Positions 7,901 to 17,488 of a DNA stretch of 64,000 bases are shown one piece after another. The notes below the pieces were generated by a model. It was not told the DNA's origin and did not search any database. It saw nothing but the letters and a program-made list of their open reading frames with translations. The DNA is from Wocania ichthyoenteri Th78 (lineage in GTDB: Bacteria > Bacteroidota > Bacteroidia > Flavobacteriales > Flavobacteriaceae): the NCBI RefSeq assembly GCF_000789235.1, contig NZ_KN525716.1:3020100-3084099 (forward strand). Reading direction: 5' to 3'. Each line of letters begins with the position of its first letter. Position 1 is the stretch's first letter. Both the position numbers and the translations under genes were made by a program.

Positions 7901-9631
7901 TTATAATACAGAATTATCAATCTCAATATCTGCATTTTTCCATGCTATATCAAATTCTTCTTTAATAGCTTTGGCTTCTTGCTCTTTTCCTTGTGCTTTT
8001 AGGCTTTTGTATAATCCTTTTAAAGACCATCCGTTTTGTCTAAGTACATTTAAATCTTCTTTGTATATTTTTTCGGCTGCTTCATACTTTTTAGCTTCTA
8101 ATAAAATATGTCCTAAGTTTTGTCTTGTTGGGATATGCCATGCAGCAGGCTCTGTATATGTTAAACCATCTTCAAACACCACAGCATTTTCAAGATGTTC
8201 TATGGCTTTAGTTATATTGCCTTTTAAGGCTTCTAATTCACCAGACACAACTTCGTATGCTATATTTGCAGAATGGATGGACGCATTATTTGCAGTAGCT
8301 ATTAAGGTTTCTAATTCTGGGTCTTTTTTTAAAGTTTCAATAGCACCCAATTCTTCTTGAGCTTCTTTTATATTTCCTTTTCTAATAAAAGCAATGCCTC
8401 TTGCGTAATGATGAATAAGCTTAAGGTGTTTAATCTCTGGATTAGGTGCGGGAATAGTTAAAACATCATTCCATTTTCCAAATCGAGTATAAGCTAACAA
8501 GGGTGTGGCTGCAAAATCCTGTAAAAATGGCATTTCTAAAAACTCGCCAACTGGCACTTTTTCTGCTGTTTTTTTAGCTGCATCAATAGCGATGTCACTG
8601 GCTCCTAACAAACTTGCAGATGACCATAAAAAGTGAATGTTATGTGGATAATACCCAAGCGGATATAAGCCTTGAGAAAAGCATTGAGATATATAATCCT
8701 CATCTGCTAAAATAGCTGCTTGATTAACTTTTACAGCATCTAAATATCTGCCAACTCTAATATAAATATGGGATGGCATATGTACAATATGTCCAGCTCC
8801 AGGCATTAAGGAAGCTAGTTTGTCGGCACTTTTTATCCCCATATCTGGATAAGGAAGTTCTACCATATGTATATAATAGTGATGTGCTCCGGGGTTTTCT
8901 GGTTTTAGTGTCATAGCCTTTTCTAATGCTGCTTTAGCCTCTTTTATATTTGGAGATGGGTTTCCTTCTTTATCCCAATAATTCCATGGTACCGTATTCA
9001 TAACTGATGCAGCATATAAAATTTGTACGTTATCATCTTCTGGAAATTTTTTCAACACTTTAGTCATGGCATGCATATAATCCATGTTTAACTCTGCTAC
9101 ATCTTTGGTTAAATCCTCACTATATCTAGCGGATAAGGCTTCTATAAGCGCTTGTTCTTTTGCACTAGATTTTGTTGATAATTGTTTAGCTTTTAGTATG
9201 GCTTCATTGATTTTGTTTTTACGGTCATCATTAGGTAATGGGTCATTAATGTTTGGGCCTAAAGCAAAGGCTTGCCCCCAATATGACATTGCTGAATTAG
9301 CATCTAACCGTGCAGCTTCCATAAAGGAGCGATGTGCTTCAGCATGATTAAAAGCATATGATAATTTTAAGCCTTGATCAAAAAAAGCTTGAGCTCTTTT
9401 ATTAGTAGTTGTAATGGTAAAATGAAGATCTCCTAGATTATTAAAAAGTGGTGAAATTTGTTTTGTTGTGTCAATATTTTCTAATAAAAATGCAGATGGT
9501 GTACATTTTATAAAATTCATTGCTAATTTAGGAGATGGTTCAGAAATAATTTTTGCTTGTTCGTTTAAAGTGTAGCAAACTATAATAGCTAAAATTATAC
9601 TAGTTATTAAGATGATTAGTTTTGATTTCAT
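7901..9631 (-). CDS. TPR-repeat exported protein with HMPSHI motif
   Basis: A 576-residue protein with an N-terminal hydrophobic segment (residues 5-20), probably exported or anchored. TPR-like helices run through the chain (for example AFNHAEAHRSFMEAARLDAN near residue 95). A central histidine cluster stands out: GAHHYYIHMVELPYPD at about residues 250-265, then GHIVHMPSHIYIRVG at about residues 279-293. The neighbouring TPR gene has the same pairing. The spacing suggests that these histidines line a pocket and perhaps bind metal, which would fit the copper chaperone next door, but no reaction is known to me for this family. Confidence 0.7.
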   Translation of the reverse strand: MKSKLIILITSIILAIIVCYTLNEQAKIISEPSPKLAMNFIKCTPSAFLLENIDTTKQISPLFNNLGDLHFTITTTNKRAQAFFDQGLKLSYAFNHAEAHRSFMEAARLDANSAMSYWGQAFALGPNINDPLPNDDRKNKINEAILKAKQLSTKSSAKEQALIEALSARYSEDLTKDVAELNMDYMHAMTKVLKKFPEDDNVQILYAASVMNTVPWNYWDKEGNPSPNIKEAKAALEKAMTLKPENPGAHHYYIHMVELPYPDMGIKSADKLASLMPGAGHIVHMPSHIYIRVGRYLDAVKVNQAAILADEDYISQCFSQGLYPLGYYPHNIHFLWSSASLLGASDIAIDAAKKTAEKVPVGEFLEMPFLQDFAATPLLAYTRFGKWNDVLTIPAPNPEIKHLKLIHHYARGIAFIRKGNIKEAQEELGAIETLKKDPELETLIATANNASIHSANIAYEVVSGELEALKGNITKAIEHLENAVVFEDGLTYTEPAAWHIPTRQNLGHILLEAKKYEAAEKIYKEDLNVLRQNGWSLKGLYKSLKAQGKEQEAKAIKEEFDIAWKNADIEIDNSVL

Positions 9632-9658
9632 GACATAAAATTATTAGTTTGAGTATTA

Positions 9659-11344
9659 CTAAATAGCTTGCTCAAGAAATATTTTAGCTTCTTTTATTTC
9701 GAGTCTTTCGCTATTAATACCATTGGTTAGTTCGATAAGTTGATTAAAATACAATGTGGCTTTGTCTATATTACCACTTTGTTTTGATGCTATAGCAGCA
9801 CCATAAATACCATTAAACCTGTTTGGACGATCTTTTAAATTTTCTTCGAAAGCAGCTAATGCTTCTTCTGGTTTATTCAATTCTAAAAGCATATCACCAA
9901 GTAATTCTATAGCAGGTAATACATCGCCTGGTGTAACAGGATGCTTACTTGTTTTTCGTTCTATATCTACAGCTTCTTGCATCAATTTAAGACCATTTTC
10001 TAAATCATTTCCTCTAAAGCTTAACCATGCCTGAGCAGTTATAATTTGAATTTTAACTTGCTTAACTTGAATGGCCTTTGTTTTATCATTTTGAGCAATA
10101 AGGTTTTGGTATAGGGTTTTTAAAATTTCAATTTTTTTCTCAACGGTATTAAAATCTTTTGTGTTTGCCGCACCTAAAGCAACAGCAAAGTGATGAATGG
10201 CTTCCTGCCAAGGGAATTTATTCCAATCCAATTCTATGTCTTGTAATTCTAAGTTAGTTGCGCGTTCCCAATCTTTATTCTCAAGAGCAAGTCTCGCAGG
10301 TATAGCTGCTAAAGGATAAGTAATAGCTGTTAACATGGTTGGATGGAATGTTCTTCTTTGTTTGATTAAATTATATTGTTCTTCCGCATTTTTATTATCC
10401 CCATTTTGAAGGTAAGCATATACTAAATAATCAATACCATGTAATTCTTCAAAATATGAACCAGACAATGCAGCAGCCTCAGCATAACATCTAGCGCTTT
10501 CTGTTGATTGTAAATTTGAATTTATAGACTCTTCCCATATTCCTAATCTAGTAAAAATATGTGAAGGCATATGTTGCGCATGAGCAGAAGAAGGAGCAAT
10601 ACTAGCATAACGTCTAGCTGTTTCTAAACCTTTTTGAGCTAAAGTGGGATTATCATAATTGTGAATAATATAATGAGCAATACCTGGGTGATTTGGGTTT
10701 TCTGCAAATAAACCTTCAAGAATTTTACCTGCTTTTCTTTCATTTATATAGTCTTTTCCAACACGATCTCTAGTAGAAAATAAAGCTAAGGAATAGAAAA
10801 TAGCAGCTTCAATATCTTCTGGATGTTTTAAATGTATAGCTTCCATTTTATCTTCAAAGCGTTTTGCTCTTGTTTTGTGGTCTATAGTTTTCCAATCGGT
10901 ATAAAAAGCATCAATAGCATTTATATAATCTCTTTGCTTATCATCCATCGATAATGCTTTTGCTATTTTTAATACTGCGGAGCCTTTTATTAAATCTTCT
11001 TCTGATGGTGGAAACCAAGCAGCATGATAAATGCTCATGGCTACACCCCAATATGCCATTGGGCAATTAGGATCCGCATCAATAACTTTAACAAAAGCTT
11101 TTTCAGATTCATTGTATTGAAATGAATGTAATAAAGCTACAGCTAAATCAAAAGTTTCTCTTGTTTCGTAATCGCATGATAGCGAAAATTTTAATTCTCC
11201 AAATTGTCCATCTCCACACAATAACAAATCACCTCTCAAGAAATCTATTGAAGCCAATGCAGAATTGGGTTTAGGATTTTTGTTTTTACAATTAAAGCAT
11301 AATAATAACCCAAAAACTAAGGCAAAAAGTTTTAATGAATTCAT
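9659..11344 (-). CDS. TPR-repeat lipoprotein with HMPSHI motif
   Basis: A 561-residue protein with a lipoprotein signal (LLLCFNCKN, Cys19), hence attached to a membrane. It is a distant paralogue of the gene just downstream. It shares CPMAYWGVAMS (the other has SAMSYWGQAFA), a GIAHYIIHNYDNP block at about residue 224, and HAQHMPSHIFTRLGIWEE at about residues 253-270. The C-terminal half has further TPR repeats (EEALAAFEENLKDRPN). It is first in the TPR-TPR-SCO operon. Function is unknown. Shared histidines between two diverged copies suggest that they are functionally constrained. Confidence 0.7.
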   Translation of the reverse strand: MNSLKLFALVFGLLLCFNCKNKNPKPNSALASIDFLRGDLLLCGDGQFGELKFSLSCDYETRETFDLAVALLHSFQYNESEKAFVKVIDADPNCPMAYWGVAMSIYHAAWFPPSEEDLIKGSAVLKIAKALSMDDKQRDYINAIDAFYTDWKTIDHKTRAKRFEDKMEAIHLKHPEDIEAAIFYSLALFSTRDRVGKDYINERKAGKILEGLFAENPNHPGIAHYIIHNYDNPTLAQKGLETARRYASIAPSSAHAQHMPSHIFTRLGIWEESINSNLQSTESARCYAEAAALSGSYFEELHGIDYLVYAYLQNGDNKNAEEQYNLIKQRRTFHPTMLTAITYPLAAIPARLALENKDWERATNLELQDIELDWNKFPWQEAIHHFAVALGAANTKDFNTVEKKIEILKTLYQNLIAQNDKTKAIQVKQVKIQIITAQAWLSFRGNDLENGLKLMQEAVDIERKTSKHPVTPGDVLPAIELLGDMLLELNKPEEALAAFEENLKDRPNRFNGIYGAAIASKQSGNIDKATLYFNQLIELTNGINSERLEIKEAKIFLEQAI

Positions 11345-11461
11345 TGGAATATAATTTAAAATTCGATTAGAAAATCATTGGTAAATAAGGAGAGAGCTGC
11401 TAAAAAATTGATTTTCAATTATGTAAAGTTAATAAAAATTAATATAGAAAAAGAAATAGTA

Positions 11462-12256
11462 CTACTTCTTGACTCTAAAACTACCTGTAGTTTCATCAAA
11501 AGCAATTAAATCTTTTGGGAATAATGAGTTGAAAGTTCCTTTTTTTATAAGGTTACACGGTTGGTTTGAAACCACTTCCTTATTAGTCATTACAATAAGT
11601 TTATCGCATAATTGAATGGCTAAATCTATTTCGTGAGACGAAAACAGAATGGTTTTATTAGTGTCTTTAGCTAATTTCTGAAGCAATTTTAATATGTATG
11701 CTTTATGATACATATCAAGATGCGTTGTAGGTTCATCTAAAATAATTAAATCGGTATCTTGTGCCAAAGCACGTGCAATCATTACCTTTTGTAATTGTCC
11801 GTCGCTTAATTCAAAACACTTTTTGTGCTTTAAATCATCAATATTTGTTTGAGTTAAAGATTTATTTATAATGGTTATATCATGTTCAGATAAATTACCA
11901 ATCCAACTTGTGTATGGTTGTCTGCCTAATGCAATCAGCTCAAAAACGGTTAAATTTTTAGATGCTATTTGCTCGGTTAAAACCAAGCTCATAACCTTTG
12001 CCAAATCAACAGCTTGATAAGCTGAAATATTCTTTTCATTAATAAAAATATGCCCCTTTAAAGGTTTTTGAACATTAGTTAAAGTTCTAATTAAAGTGGA
12101 TTTCCCTATACCATTGGCGCCAATTAAACCAACTAATTCACCTTTCTCTAACTCAATATTTATATTTGAAGCTACAGCAGTTTGTAGTTTCTTAGTTGAA
12201 TAACCAATAGTTAAGTTTTCTGTTTTTAGTATGATATGTGATTCATTTTTATTCAT
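11462..12256 (-). CDS. ABC transporter ATP-binding protein, probably cobalamin uptake (BtuD-like)
   Basis: The ATPase of an iron-siderophore/B12-type importer. Walker A is LIGANGIGKSTL at about residue 43, the signature is ELSDGQLQK, Walker B is DLIILDEPTTH, and the switch His is in LFSSHEID. Length (264 residues) fits FecE/BtuD proteins. It begins one base after the stop of the permease gene and ends a three-gene minus-strand operon. Because the facing TonB receptor is under a cobalamin riboswitch, vitamin B12 or a related corrinoid is the likely substrate. Heme or siderophore use cannot be excluded by sequence alone. Confidence 0.85.
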   Translation of the reverse strand: MNKNESHIILKTENLTIGYSTKKLQTAVASNINIELEKGELVGLIGANGIGKSTLIRTLTNVQKPLKGHIFINEKNISAYQAVDLAKVMSLVLTEQIASKNLTVFELIALGRQPYTSWIGNLSEHDITIINKSLTQTNIDDLKHKKCFELSDGQLQKVMIARALAQDTDLIILDEPTTHLDMYHKAYILKLLQKLAKDTNKTILFSSHEIDLAIQLCDKLIVMTNKEVVSNQPCNLIKKGTFNSLFPKDLIAFDETTGSFRVKK

Positions 12257-12257
12257 A

Positions 12258-13289
12258 TTAAAACACCATTTTTCGTTTTCTAACCAATAACCAAATCACC
12301 ACTGGGGCGCCAATTAAAGATGTAATAGCATTAATAGGTAAAGTGTAATCGCTATGTGGTAATTGAGCAATACTATCGCAAATTAACATGACAATGGCGC
12401 CTAATAAAAAAACAGCTGGTAATAATATTTTATGATTAGAGGTGTTAAAAATTTGTCGTGTTATGTGCGGAATTGCCAGACCAATAAAAGCAATTGGACC
12501 AGCAAAAGCTGTAATTGTGCCAGCAAGCAAACTTGTAGCAGCAATAATAATTAACCGACTTCTTTTTATGTTTAAACCTAAACTTGTAGCATAATTTTCA
12601 CCTAAAAGTAAGGTATTTAAAGATTTAATGGATATAATGCTTAATAGAATACCCAAACTAAAAATTATAGAAAAAATAAATAATTCATGCCAAGACAAAT
12701 TACCAAGACTTCCAAAACCCCAAAAAATGTATTGTTGTAATTGTTCGGCAGAACCAAAATATGAAAGGACACTTACTATGGCAGCCGTTATACTTGCAAA
12801 CATGAGTCCGATAATAAGAATAGCCATGGTATCTCGCACTTTAATTGAAACCATTAGAACAGCTAAGAGTACCAAAAAACTTCCTAAACTAGCTGCGATT
12901 ACAATGCCCCATTTAGATATAAAAAGCGATGCAAAAAGGCCGCCAAATAAACCAGAACCTAAAATAATTAATGCCACACCTAAACTTGCCCCCGAACTTA
13001 TACCCAGTACAAAAGGACCAGCCAACGGGTTCCTAAAAAGGGTTTGCATTAAAAGCCCAGAAATACCTAACCCAGAGCCCACTAAAATAGCAGTTATAGC
13101 CTTTGGTAATCTGTAATTTTGGATTATATGTTGCCATGCTTCTTGTGCTGTAGTATTACCTATAAGACCATTAAATACATCTTTTAAAGGAATATAAACC
13201 GAACCTAAACTTATGTTAGTTATAAAACAAACCCAAAGCACTATGATTAATGTTATAAATGGAACTTTATATGTTTTTGAAACTGACAA
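12258..13289 (-). CDS. FecCD-family permease, probably cobalamin uptake (BtuC-like)
   Basis: A 343-residue inner-membrane permease with about ten hydrophobic helices. The family pattern is clear: YRLPKAITAILVGSGLGISG near residue 60, then LFRNPLAGPFVLGISSGASLG, and near the end GPIAFIGLAIPHITR, which contacts the ATPase. The only good start is a TTG that immediately follows the TAA of the upstream substrate-binding gene, so translation is likely coupled. Two copies pair with two ATPase subunits in this class. Confidence 0.87.
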   Translation of the reverse strand: MSVSKTYKVPFITLIIVLWVCFITNISLGSVYIPLKDVFNGLIGNTTAQEAWQHIIQNYRLPKAITAILVGSGLGISGLLMQTLFRNPLAGPFVLGISSGASLGVALIILGSGLFGGLFASLFISKWGIVIAASLGSFLVLLAVLMVSIKVRDTMAILIIGLMFASITAAIVSVLSYFGSAEQLQQYIFWGFGSLGNLSWHELFIFSIIFSLGILLSIISIKSLNTLLLGENYATSLGLNIKRSRLIIIAATSLLAGTITAFAGPIAFIGLAIPHITRQIFNTSNHKILLPAVFLLGAIVMLICDSIAQLPHSDYTLPINAITSLIGAPVVIWLLVRKRKMVF

Positions 13290-14432
13290 TTATTCTAAAG
13301 GTTTTAAAAAGAATGGTTTATAGTCTTTTAATAATTCTGGATGGCAAATTTTAATAATGTCTTTTAACACCAAATCTGGTCTAGTCATGCCTAATTCATA
13401 ATATAAAACACCGCCTGTTTTACCTGTAGTATTTGTAATAGTATAAACATTTTTATTTTTAAACGCAGTAAACATGGTATTATGTGAACTTGTATTTTTT
13501 AGTGCTTTTAAACTTGTGTAATTTGATGGATTTAACCAAATATCGGCATCTTTAGCTTTTGTAAAAACGGTTTCAAAACTAAGTTTTAAACTTCCATAAC
13601 CTTTGCTGTCTTTCCACAGGTAATTGGTATTAGCGTCTTTTAATAATTGTGCTTCGGTACTTGTTCCGTTTGGCAAATACCAAATATCGCTATGCATAGC
13701 TCCACTTAAAATAGTGGGTTTGTTTTTTACAGTTTGTGCCAATTTTTTTGCTTCTAAGTAATTCTTTTCAATGGTATTAAAAATAGAATCTGCTTCTTTT
13801 TCTTTGTTGTAAAGTGCTCCAAAAAACTTAATCCATTCTGCTTTTGCTAATGGAGAACCCTCAACCCAATCACCATTATAAATTACTGGAATTCCTGATT
13901 TTTTAATGGTTTCAAACGTTTTATTATTACCATCAATACCAAATCCAATTACAACATTCGGGTTTAGCTCTAATAAAATCTCGGTGTTTATACTTTCATT
14001 TTTACCAAGTTCTCTTATTCTTTTGTTGTCAATATGAGTTCTTATTTTTTCTGAAGAAATAAAATCAGTTCCAGGAAATCCAACTAAAGTTTGTTCAACA
14101 TTTAACAATTCTAAAGCTGGAATGTGAGTAGTTGAAGTAACGACTATTTTTTTTATTGGATTAATAATAATACCATCAAATTCATCTTTCATAAAAGTTG
14201 TTTTCGCTGCATTTTTTTTATTAATTAAAACATAGCGGTAACTTTTTTCGGATTTAGGCCATGGGTTTTTAATTTCTAGTATTTTATAAGTGGAATAATT
14301 TTTAATAGAAAATCCATTGGCATATTTTAATTCGAGCTGATTGCTTTCAACAGTTTTAGTTAGTTGTTCTTTTGATTCATTTTTACAAGACAAAATGAAC
14401 AGTAGAACTAATAAGAGGGCATTTTTTTTCAA
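13290..14432 (-). CDS. ABC transporter substrate-binding lipoprotein, probably cobalamin (BtuF-like)
   Basis: A 380-residue lipoprotein (LLFILSCKN, Cys16) with the two-lobed periplasmic binding-protein fold of the B12/iron-siderophore class. Recognisable parts are IIINPIKKIVVTSTTHIPAL at the start of lobe 1, LELNPNVVIGFG before the long linker helix, and AEWIKFFGALYNKEKEAD. It is the first gene of the operon, transcribed away from the riboswitch-controlled receptor. The riboswitch lies only on the receptor strand, so the transporter's control is not apparent. B12 is inferred from context. Confidence 0.82.
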   Translation of the reverse strand: MKKNALLLVLLFILSCKNESKEQLTKTVESNQLELKYANGFSIKNYSTYKILEIKNPWPKSEKSYRYVLINKKNAAKTTFMKDEFDGIIINPIKKIVVTSTTHIPALELLNVEQTLVGFPGTDFISSEKIRTHIDNKRIRELGKNESINTEILLELNPNVVIGFGIDGNNKTFETIKKSGIPVIYNGDWVEGSPLAKAEWIKFFGALYNKEKEADSIFNTIEKNYLEAKKLAQTVKNKPTILSGAMHSDIWYLPNGTSTEAQLLKDANTNYLWKDSKGYGSLKLSFETVFTKAKDADIWLNPSNYTSLKALKNTSSHNTMFTAFKNKNVYTITNTTGKTGGVLYYELGMTRPDLVLKDIIKICHPELLKDYKPFFLKPLE

Positions 14433-14501
14433 AATTCAAATTTTATTCATTTCAAAAGTAATATTATTTAAAGTTTTAATATAAACATTAGGAGGAATGT
14501 T

Positions 14502-14509
14502 TACTTTTG
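14502..14509 (+). promoter_or_regulatory. -7 promoter element for the riboswitch-btuB transcript
   Basis: TACTTTTG matches the Bacteroidota -7 motif TAnnTTTG and lies about 15-20 bases before the start of the cobalamin riboswitch, so the transcript should begin near 14515. I see no convincing -33 TTG at the right spacing. Confidence 0.5.
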
Positions 14510-14524
14510 CAATGAAATTTGGTT

Positions 14525-14682
14525 TTGTTCACTTCACATGAACGGATTAAAAGGGAATCTAGTGAAATTCTAGAACTGTTCCCGCAACTGTAAGCTATAA
14601 AGCTTCATGTTTAACTTCTTGTCACTGGAATTTTATTTCTGGGAAGACCAACATGAAGACGCAAGTCAGGAGACCTGCCATT
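14525..14682 (+). promoter_or_regulatory. Cobalamin (B12) riboswitch
   Basis: The conserved cobalamin aptamer blocks occur in order: AAAAGGGAAT (14549-14558), GAACTGTTCCCGCAACTGTA (about 14573-14592), GTCACTGG, CTGGGAAGACC, and the B12 box AGTCAGGAGACCTGCC (14664-14679). It sits in the leader of the TonB receptor gene, 85 bases from its start codon. Two small hairpins follow (AAACTTT/AAAGTTT at 14700-14720 and ATGGT/ACCAT at 14725-14743). No T-run terminator is seen, so control of translation initiation is the likelier mode, as expected for repression of B12 receptors by adenosyl- or methylcobalamin. Confidence 0.95.
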
Positions 14683-14764
14683 TTCAAAACAAATAAGTTA
14701 AACTTTCGGGATAAAAGTTTGAGTATGGTTAACACCTTACCATTCCGAGTAATTATTCATTTAA

Positions 14765-16636
14765 ATGAAAAAAGTAAATGTTTTTGGACTCCTATGTTTA
14801 GGATTCTCTTTGGTTGGTTTTACACAACAACAAATCGATTCAACAAAAGTAGAGCAACTAGATGAAGTTGTTATTACCGATTCTCGCTTTAAATTAAAGC
14901 GTGAAAATTCAGGAAAAACGGTTATTAAAATTTCTAAAAAAGAGATTGAAAATAATCAAGGGCGAAGTATTGCAGAATTAATAAATACCAAAAGCGGTAT
15001 TGAAATTAATGGTAGCAGAAGTGCAGAAGGGCAGAATTTAGGTAATTTTATAAGAGGCGGAAATAACAGGCAGGTTTTGGTGCTTATTGATGGTATTCAA
15101 GTTAACGACCCATCTATTGTAGCAAACGATTTTGATTTACGATTATTAGATTTAAACACGGTTGAATCTATCGAAATTATTAAAGGTGCTGCAAGTACGC
15201 TTTACGGAAATGCTGCAGCAACTGCGGTAATTAATATTACGACTAAAGAATCATCATTAAAAGAAATTTCAGGAAGTTTTTTAACTGTTATTGGTACCAA
15301 TCAAACGCAAGACGATTTGAATTATAACGGTTCTAGTTTTACTAATAATGTATCGGTAAACGGAACAGTAAATAAGTTTGTATATCTAGCAAATTTTGGT
15401 AATAGATACGTAGACGGTTTATCGGCAGCAAAGTCAGATAATCCAGAGAAAGACCCTTTTTCAAGATTTAATACTAATCTAAAATTAGGTTATAAAATAA
15501 GTTATGCTTTTGAAATTAGTGCTTTTGCTAGTTACGATAAGTTTAAAACCGATATTGATGGTTTTCCTGCACCAACGTATACGTTAGCAGATACTAATGA
15601 TAAATATGTTTCTGAGCAAACACGTTTTGGAGTTTCACCAAAGTTTAATTACGAAAACGGAAGCATTCAAATTAATGCAGCTATTACAGAGGTTGATAGA
15701 GAATCTATTTCAGATTTTGGTTCTACACCAACCGACGCTAAAAGTTTGGTAATTGATGCCTTCAATAAATATGTATTTAATAAAACTTTTTATACCATAG
15801 TTGGTTTAAATTATTCAGATTATAAAAGTGAATTTGCTGCAGAGGAAAGTTACACGAATACAGACCCTTATTTGAATATGGTTTATGTATCAGATTTCGG
15901 ATTAAATATTAACGCTGGAACACGATTTAATAATCATAGTGAATATGGTTCGCATTTGGTTTATAGTTTAAATCCGTCGTACAGCATTCCTGTAAATTCT
16001 GGATATACTAAGGTTTTTGGGTCGTATGCTACATCCTTTATAGCACCAAATTTATCGCAGCTATTTGGTTTTTATGGAGCAAATCCAGATTTAGAGCCTG
16101 AAGAAAATGTAACGATTGAAGGTGGATTGGAGTTTTCTAATAAAAATGGATTTAGAGTAAATGGTGTGTATTTTAATAGAAAAGAAGAGAATACAATAAT
16201 CTATACAACGGGTTATGAAAATGCAACTACTAATGCTACGGTTCATGGTTTTGAATTAGAAGCACAAGTTGATGTTGTAAAAGATTTATCAATTTCTGCC
16301 AACTATACATTTACCGAGTTAAAAGAAGGGGTGCGATTGAGAATACCAAAGCATAAAGCCAATGCGAGTTTAGGTTATAGCTTTTGTGAAAACACATATG
16401 CCTCAGTAAATTATCAATTTGTTGGAAGTAGAACAGATACCAATTTTTCTACGTTTGCAAACGAAGAATTACAATCTTTTTCATTGATTGATTTATATTT
16501 TAGTCAGAAAATCATTAAAAATAAAGTGAAGCTTTTTACTAGTGTAACAAATGTATTTAACGAAGATTATTTCGAAATTTTAGGATATACTACAAAAGGA
16601 AGAAATGTGAATTTAGGATTGAATATTAATTTATAA
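14765..16636 (+). CDS. btuB: TonB-dependent outer-membrane receptor, cobalamin (BtuB-like)
   Basis: Imports cobalamin across the outer membrane using TonB energy. Signal peptide to about residue 20 (LVGFTQQQ), a TonB box-like stretch EVVITDSRF at about residue 34, and a plug domain (IAELINTKSGIEINGSRS, FIRGGNNRQVLVLIDGIQVND, VESIEIIKGAASTLYGNAA). From about residue 150 a 22-strand barrel runs to the C-terminus. Length of 623 residues matches BtuB proteins. The upstream cobalamin riboswitch makes B12 the clear substrate. It does not carry the CarboxypepD-like N-terminal domain of SusC receptors. No SusD-like or BtuG-like lipoprotein is next to it. Confidence 0.93.
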   Translation: MKKVNVFGLLCLGFSLVGFTQQQIDSTKVEQLDEVVITDSRFKLKRENSGKTVIKISKKEIENNQGRSIAELINTKSGIEINGSRSAEGQNLGNFIRGGNNRQVLVLIDGIQVNDPSIVANDFDLRLLDLNTVESIEIIKGAASTLYGNAAATAVINITTKESSLKEISGSFLTVIGTNQTQDDLNYNGSSFTNNVSVNGTVNKFVYLANFGNRYVDGLSAAKSDNPEKDPFSRFNTNLKLGYKISYAFEISAFASYDKFKTDIDGFPAPTYTLADTNDKYVSEQTRFGVSPKFNYENGSIQINAAITEVDRESISDFGSTPTDAKSLVIDAFNKYVFNKTFYTIVGLNYSDYKSEFAAEESYTNTDPYLNMVYVSDFGLNINAGTRFNNHSEYGSHLVYSLNPSYSIPVNSGYTKVFGSYATSFIAPNLSQLFGFYGANPDLEPEENVTIEGGLEFSNKNGFRVNGVYFNRKEENTIIYTTGYENATTNATVHGFELEAQVDVVKDLSISANYTFTELKEGVRLRIPKHKANASLGYSFCENTYASVNYQFVGSRTDTNFSTFANEELQSFSLIDLYFSQKIIKNKVKLFTSVTNVFNEDYFEILGYTTKGRNVNLGLNINL

Positions 16637-16648
16637 ATTTTATGCGGG

Positions 16649-16711
16649 GTCATTCTGAACTTGTTTTAGAATCCCACTCTAATGAGAATCTGAAATGAAT
16701 TCAGGTTGACG
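16649..16711. repeat. Dispersed intergenic repeat, family D copy 1
   Basis: An imperfect inverted repeat: GTCATTCTGAACTTG on the left and a decayed complement ending AATTCAGGTTGACG on the right. A longer and better preserved copy lies at 44497-44575. It sits just after btuB, before the terminator. Confidence 0.6.
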
Positions 16712-16725
16712 AAAAATAATATTAT

Positions 16726-16764
16726 AGACCTAACTGGTTTTTTAATCCAGTTAGGTCTTTTTTT
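16726..16764. terminator. Bidirectional intrinsic terminator
   Basis: A perfect 12-bp stem (AGACCTAACTGG/CCAGTTAGGTCT) with a T-run on the right. It sits between convergent btuB and the PP-loop ATPase gene, and the T-run reaches the latter's stop codon. Confidence 0.88.
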
Positions 16765-17488
16765 ATGGAATTAAATCGCAATACCAAACACCGTATTTCT
16801 CTGAATCACTTATGCAAACGGAATCACTATCTTCTGATTTTGGGTTGTTATATTCACGATACACTTTTTCGCCAACAGTAAATTCAATTGGGTTTTTAAA
16901 AATAGGCCCATCAAAACAAAAGGTGTGAAATTCTCCATTTTCGCCGCAAGGGTCAACACCTTTGGGTAAATTATTAATAAAGTTTTTATCTATTATTGTT
17001 CCTACAAAGTCTTTACCGAAGTATTTGGAGTTTGCGCAAACTATTATGGTTTTAAAGCCTAAATCTAAAAACTCGTTTAAGAGTTTTTTTGTATCTCGTT
17101 TCCAAATTGGAAATACTGATTTGATGTTTTGTTTGGCTAACTGTCCTTCTCTATAAACTCTTAAATCTTCTAGAAAAATATCGCCAAATGCGGTATGTGT
17201 AAAACCATCGTTTTTTAATCTAGAAATGGTTTCTAGCATTTTCTGTTCGTAAACTTCCATACTTGGCATTTCTGGAAGTTCTATTAAACTGGCTGGAATA
17301 TTTATGGCGTTGGTTTGAGCAATTAGTAATTCCTTTCTCAATCCGTGCATAGATACACGGTTGTAATGGCTATTAATTGTAGTGATTAATTCGTCAACCA
17401 AATAACGTTCATCTTTTAATAAATGATATAGTGCTAAAGCAGAATCTTTACCAGAACTCCAATTAAAATAGGTTTTGTTTTTATTCAA
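16763..17488 (-). CDS. Dph6-related PP-loop ATP pyrophosphatase
   Basis: A 241-residue member of the adenine-nucleotide alpha-hydrolase-like, diphthine-ammonia-ligase-related family (COG2102 type). The PP-loop is NWSSGKDSALALYHLL at residues 9-24. AFGDIFLEDLRVYRE near residue 107 is the family's second conserved block. Bacteria lack diphthamide, so the true substrate is unknown. Its position next to a cobalamin receptor suggests a role in corrinoid metabolism, and I recall this family recurring near B12 genes in Bacteroidota. It overlaps the end of the upstream S41 peptidase gene by 8 bases, so the two are likely cotranscribed. Confidence 0.82.
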   Translation of the reverse strand: MNKNKTYFNWSSGKDSALALYHLLKDERYLVDELITTINSHYNRVSMHGLRKELLIAQTNAINIPASLIELPEMPSMEVYEQKMLETISRLKNDGFTHTAFGDIFLEDLRVYREGQLAKQNIKSVFPIWKRDTKKLLNEFLDLGFKTIIVCANSKYFGKDFVGTIIDKNFINNLPKGVDPCGENGEFHTFCFDGPIFKNPIEFTVGEKVYREYNNPKSEDSDSVCISDSEKYGVWYCDLIP

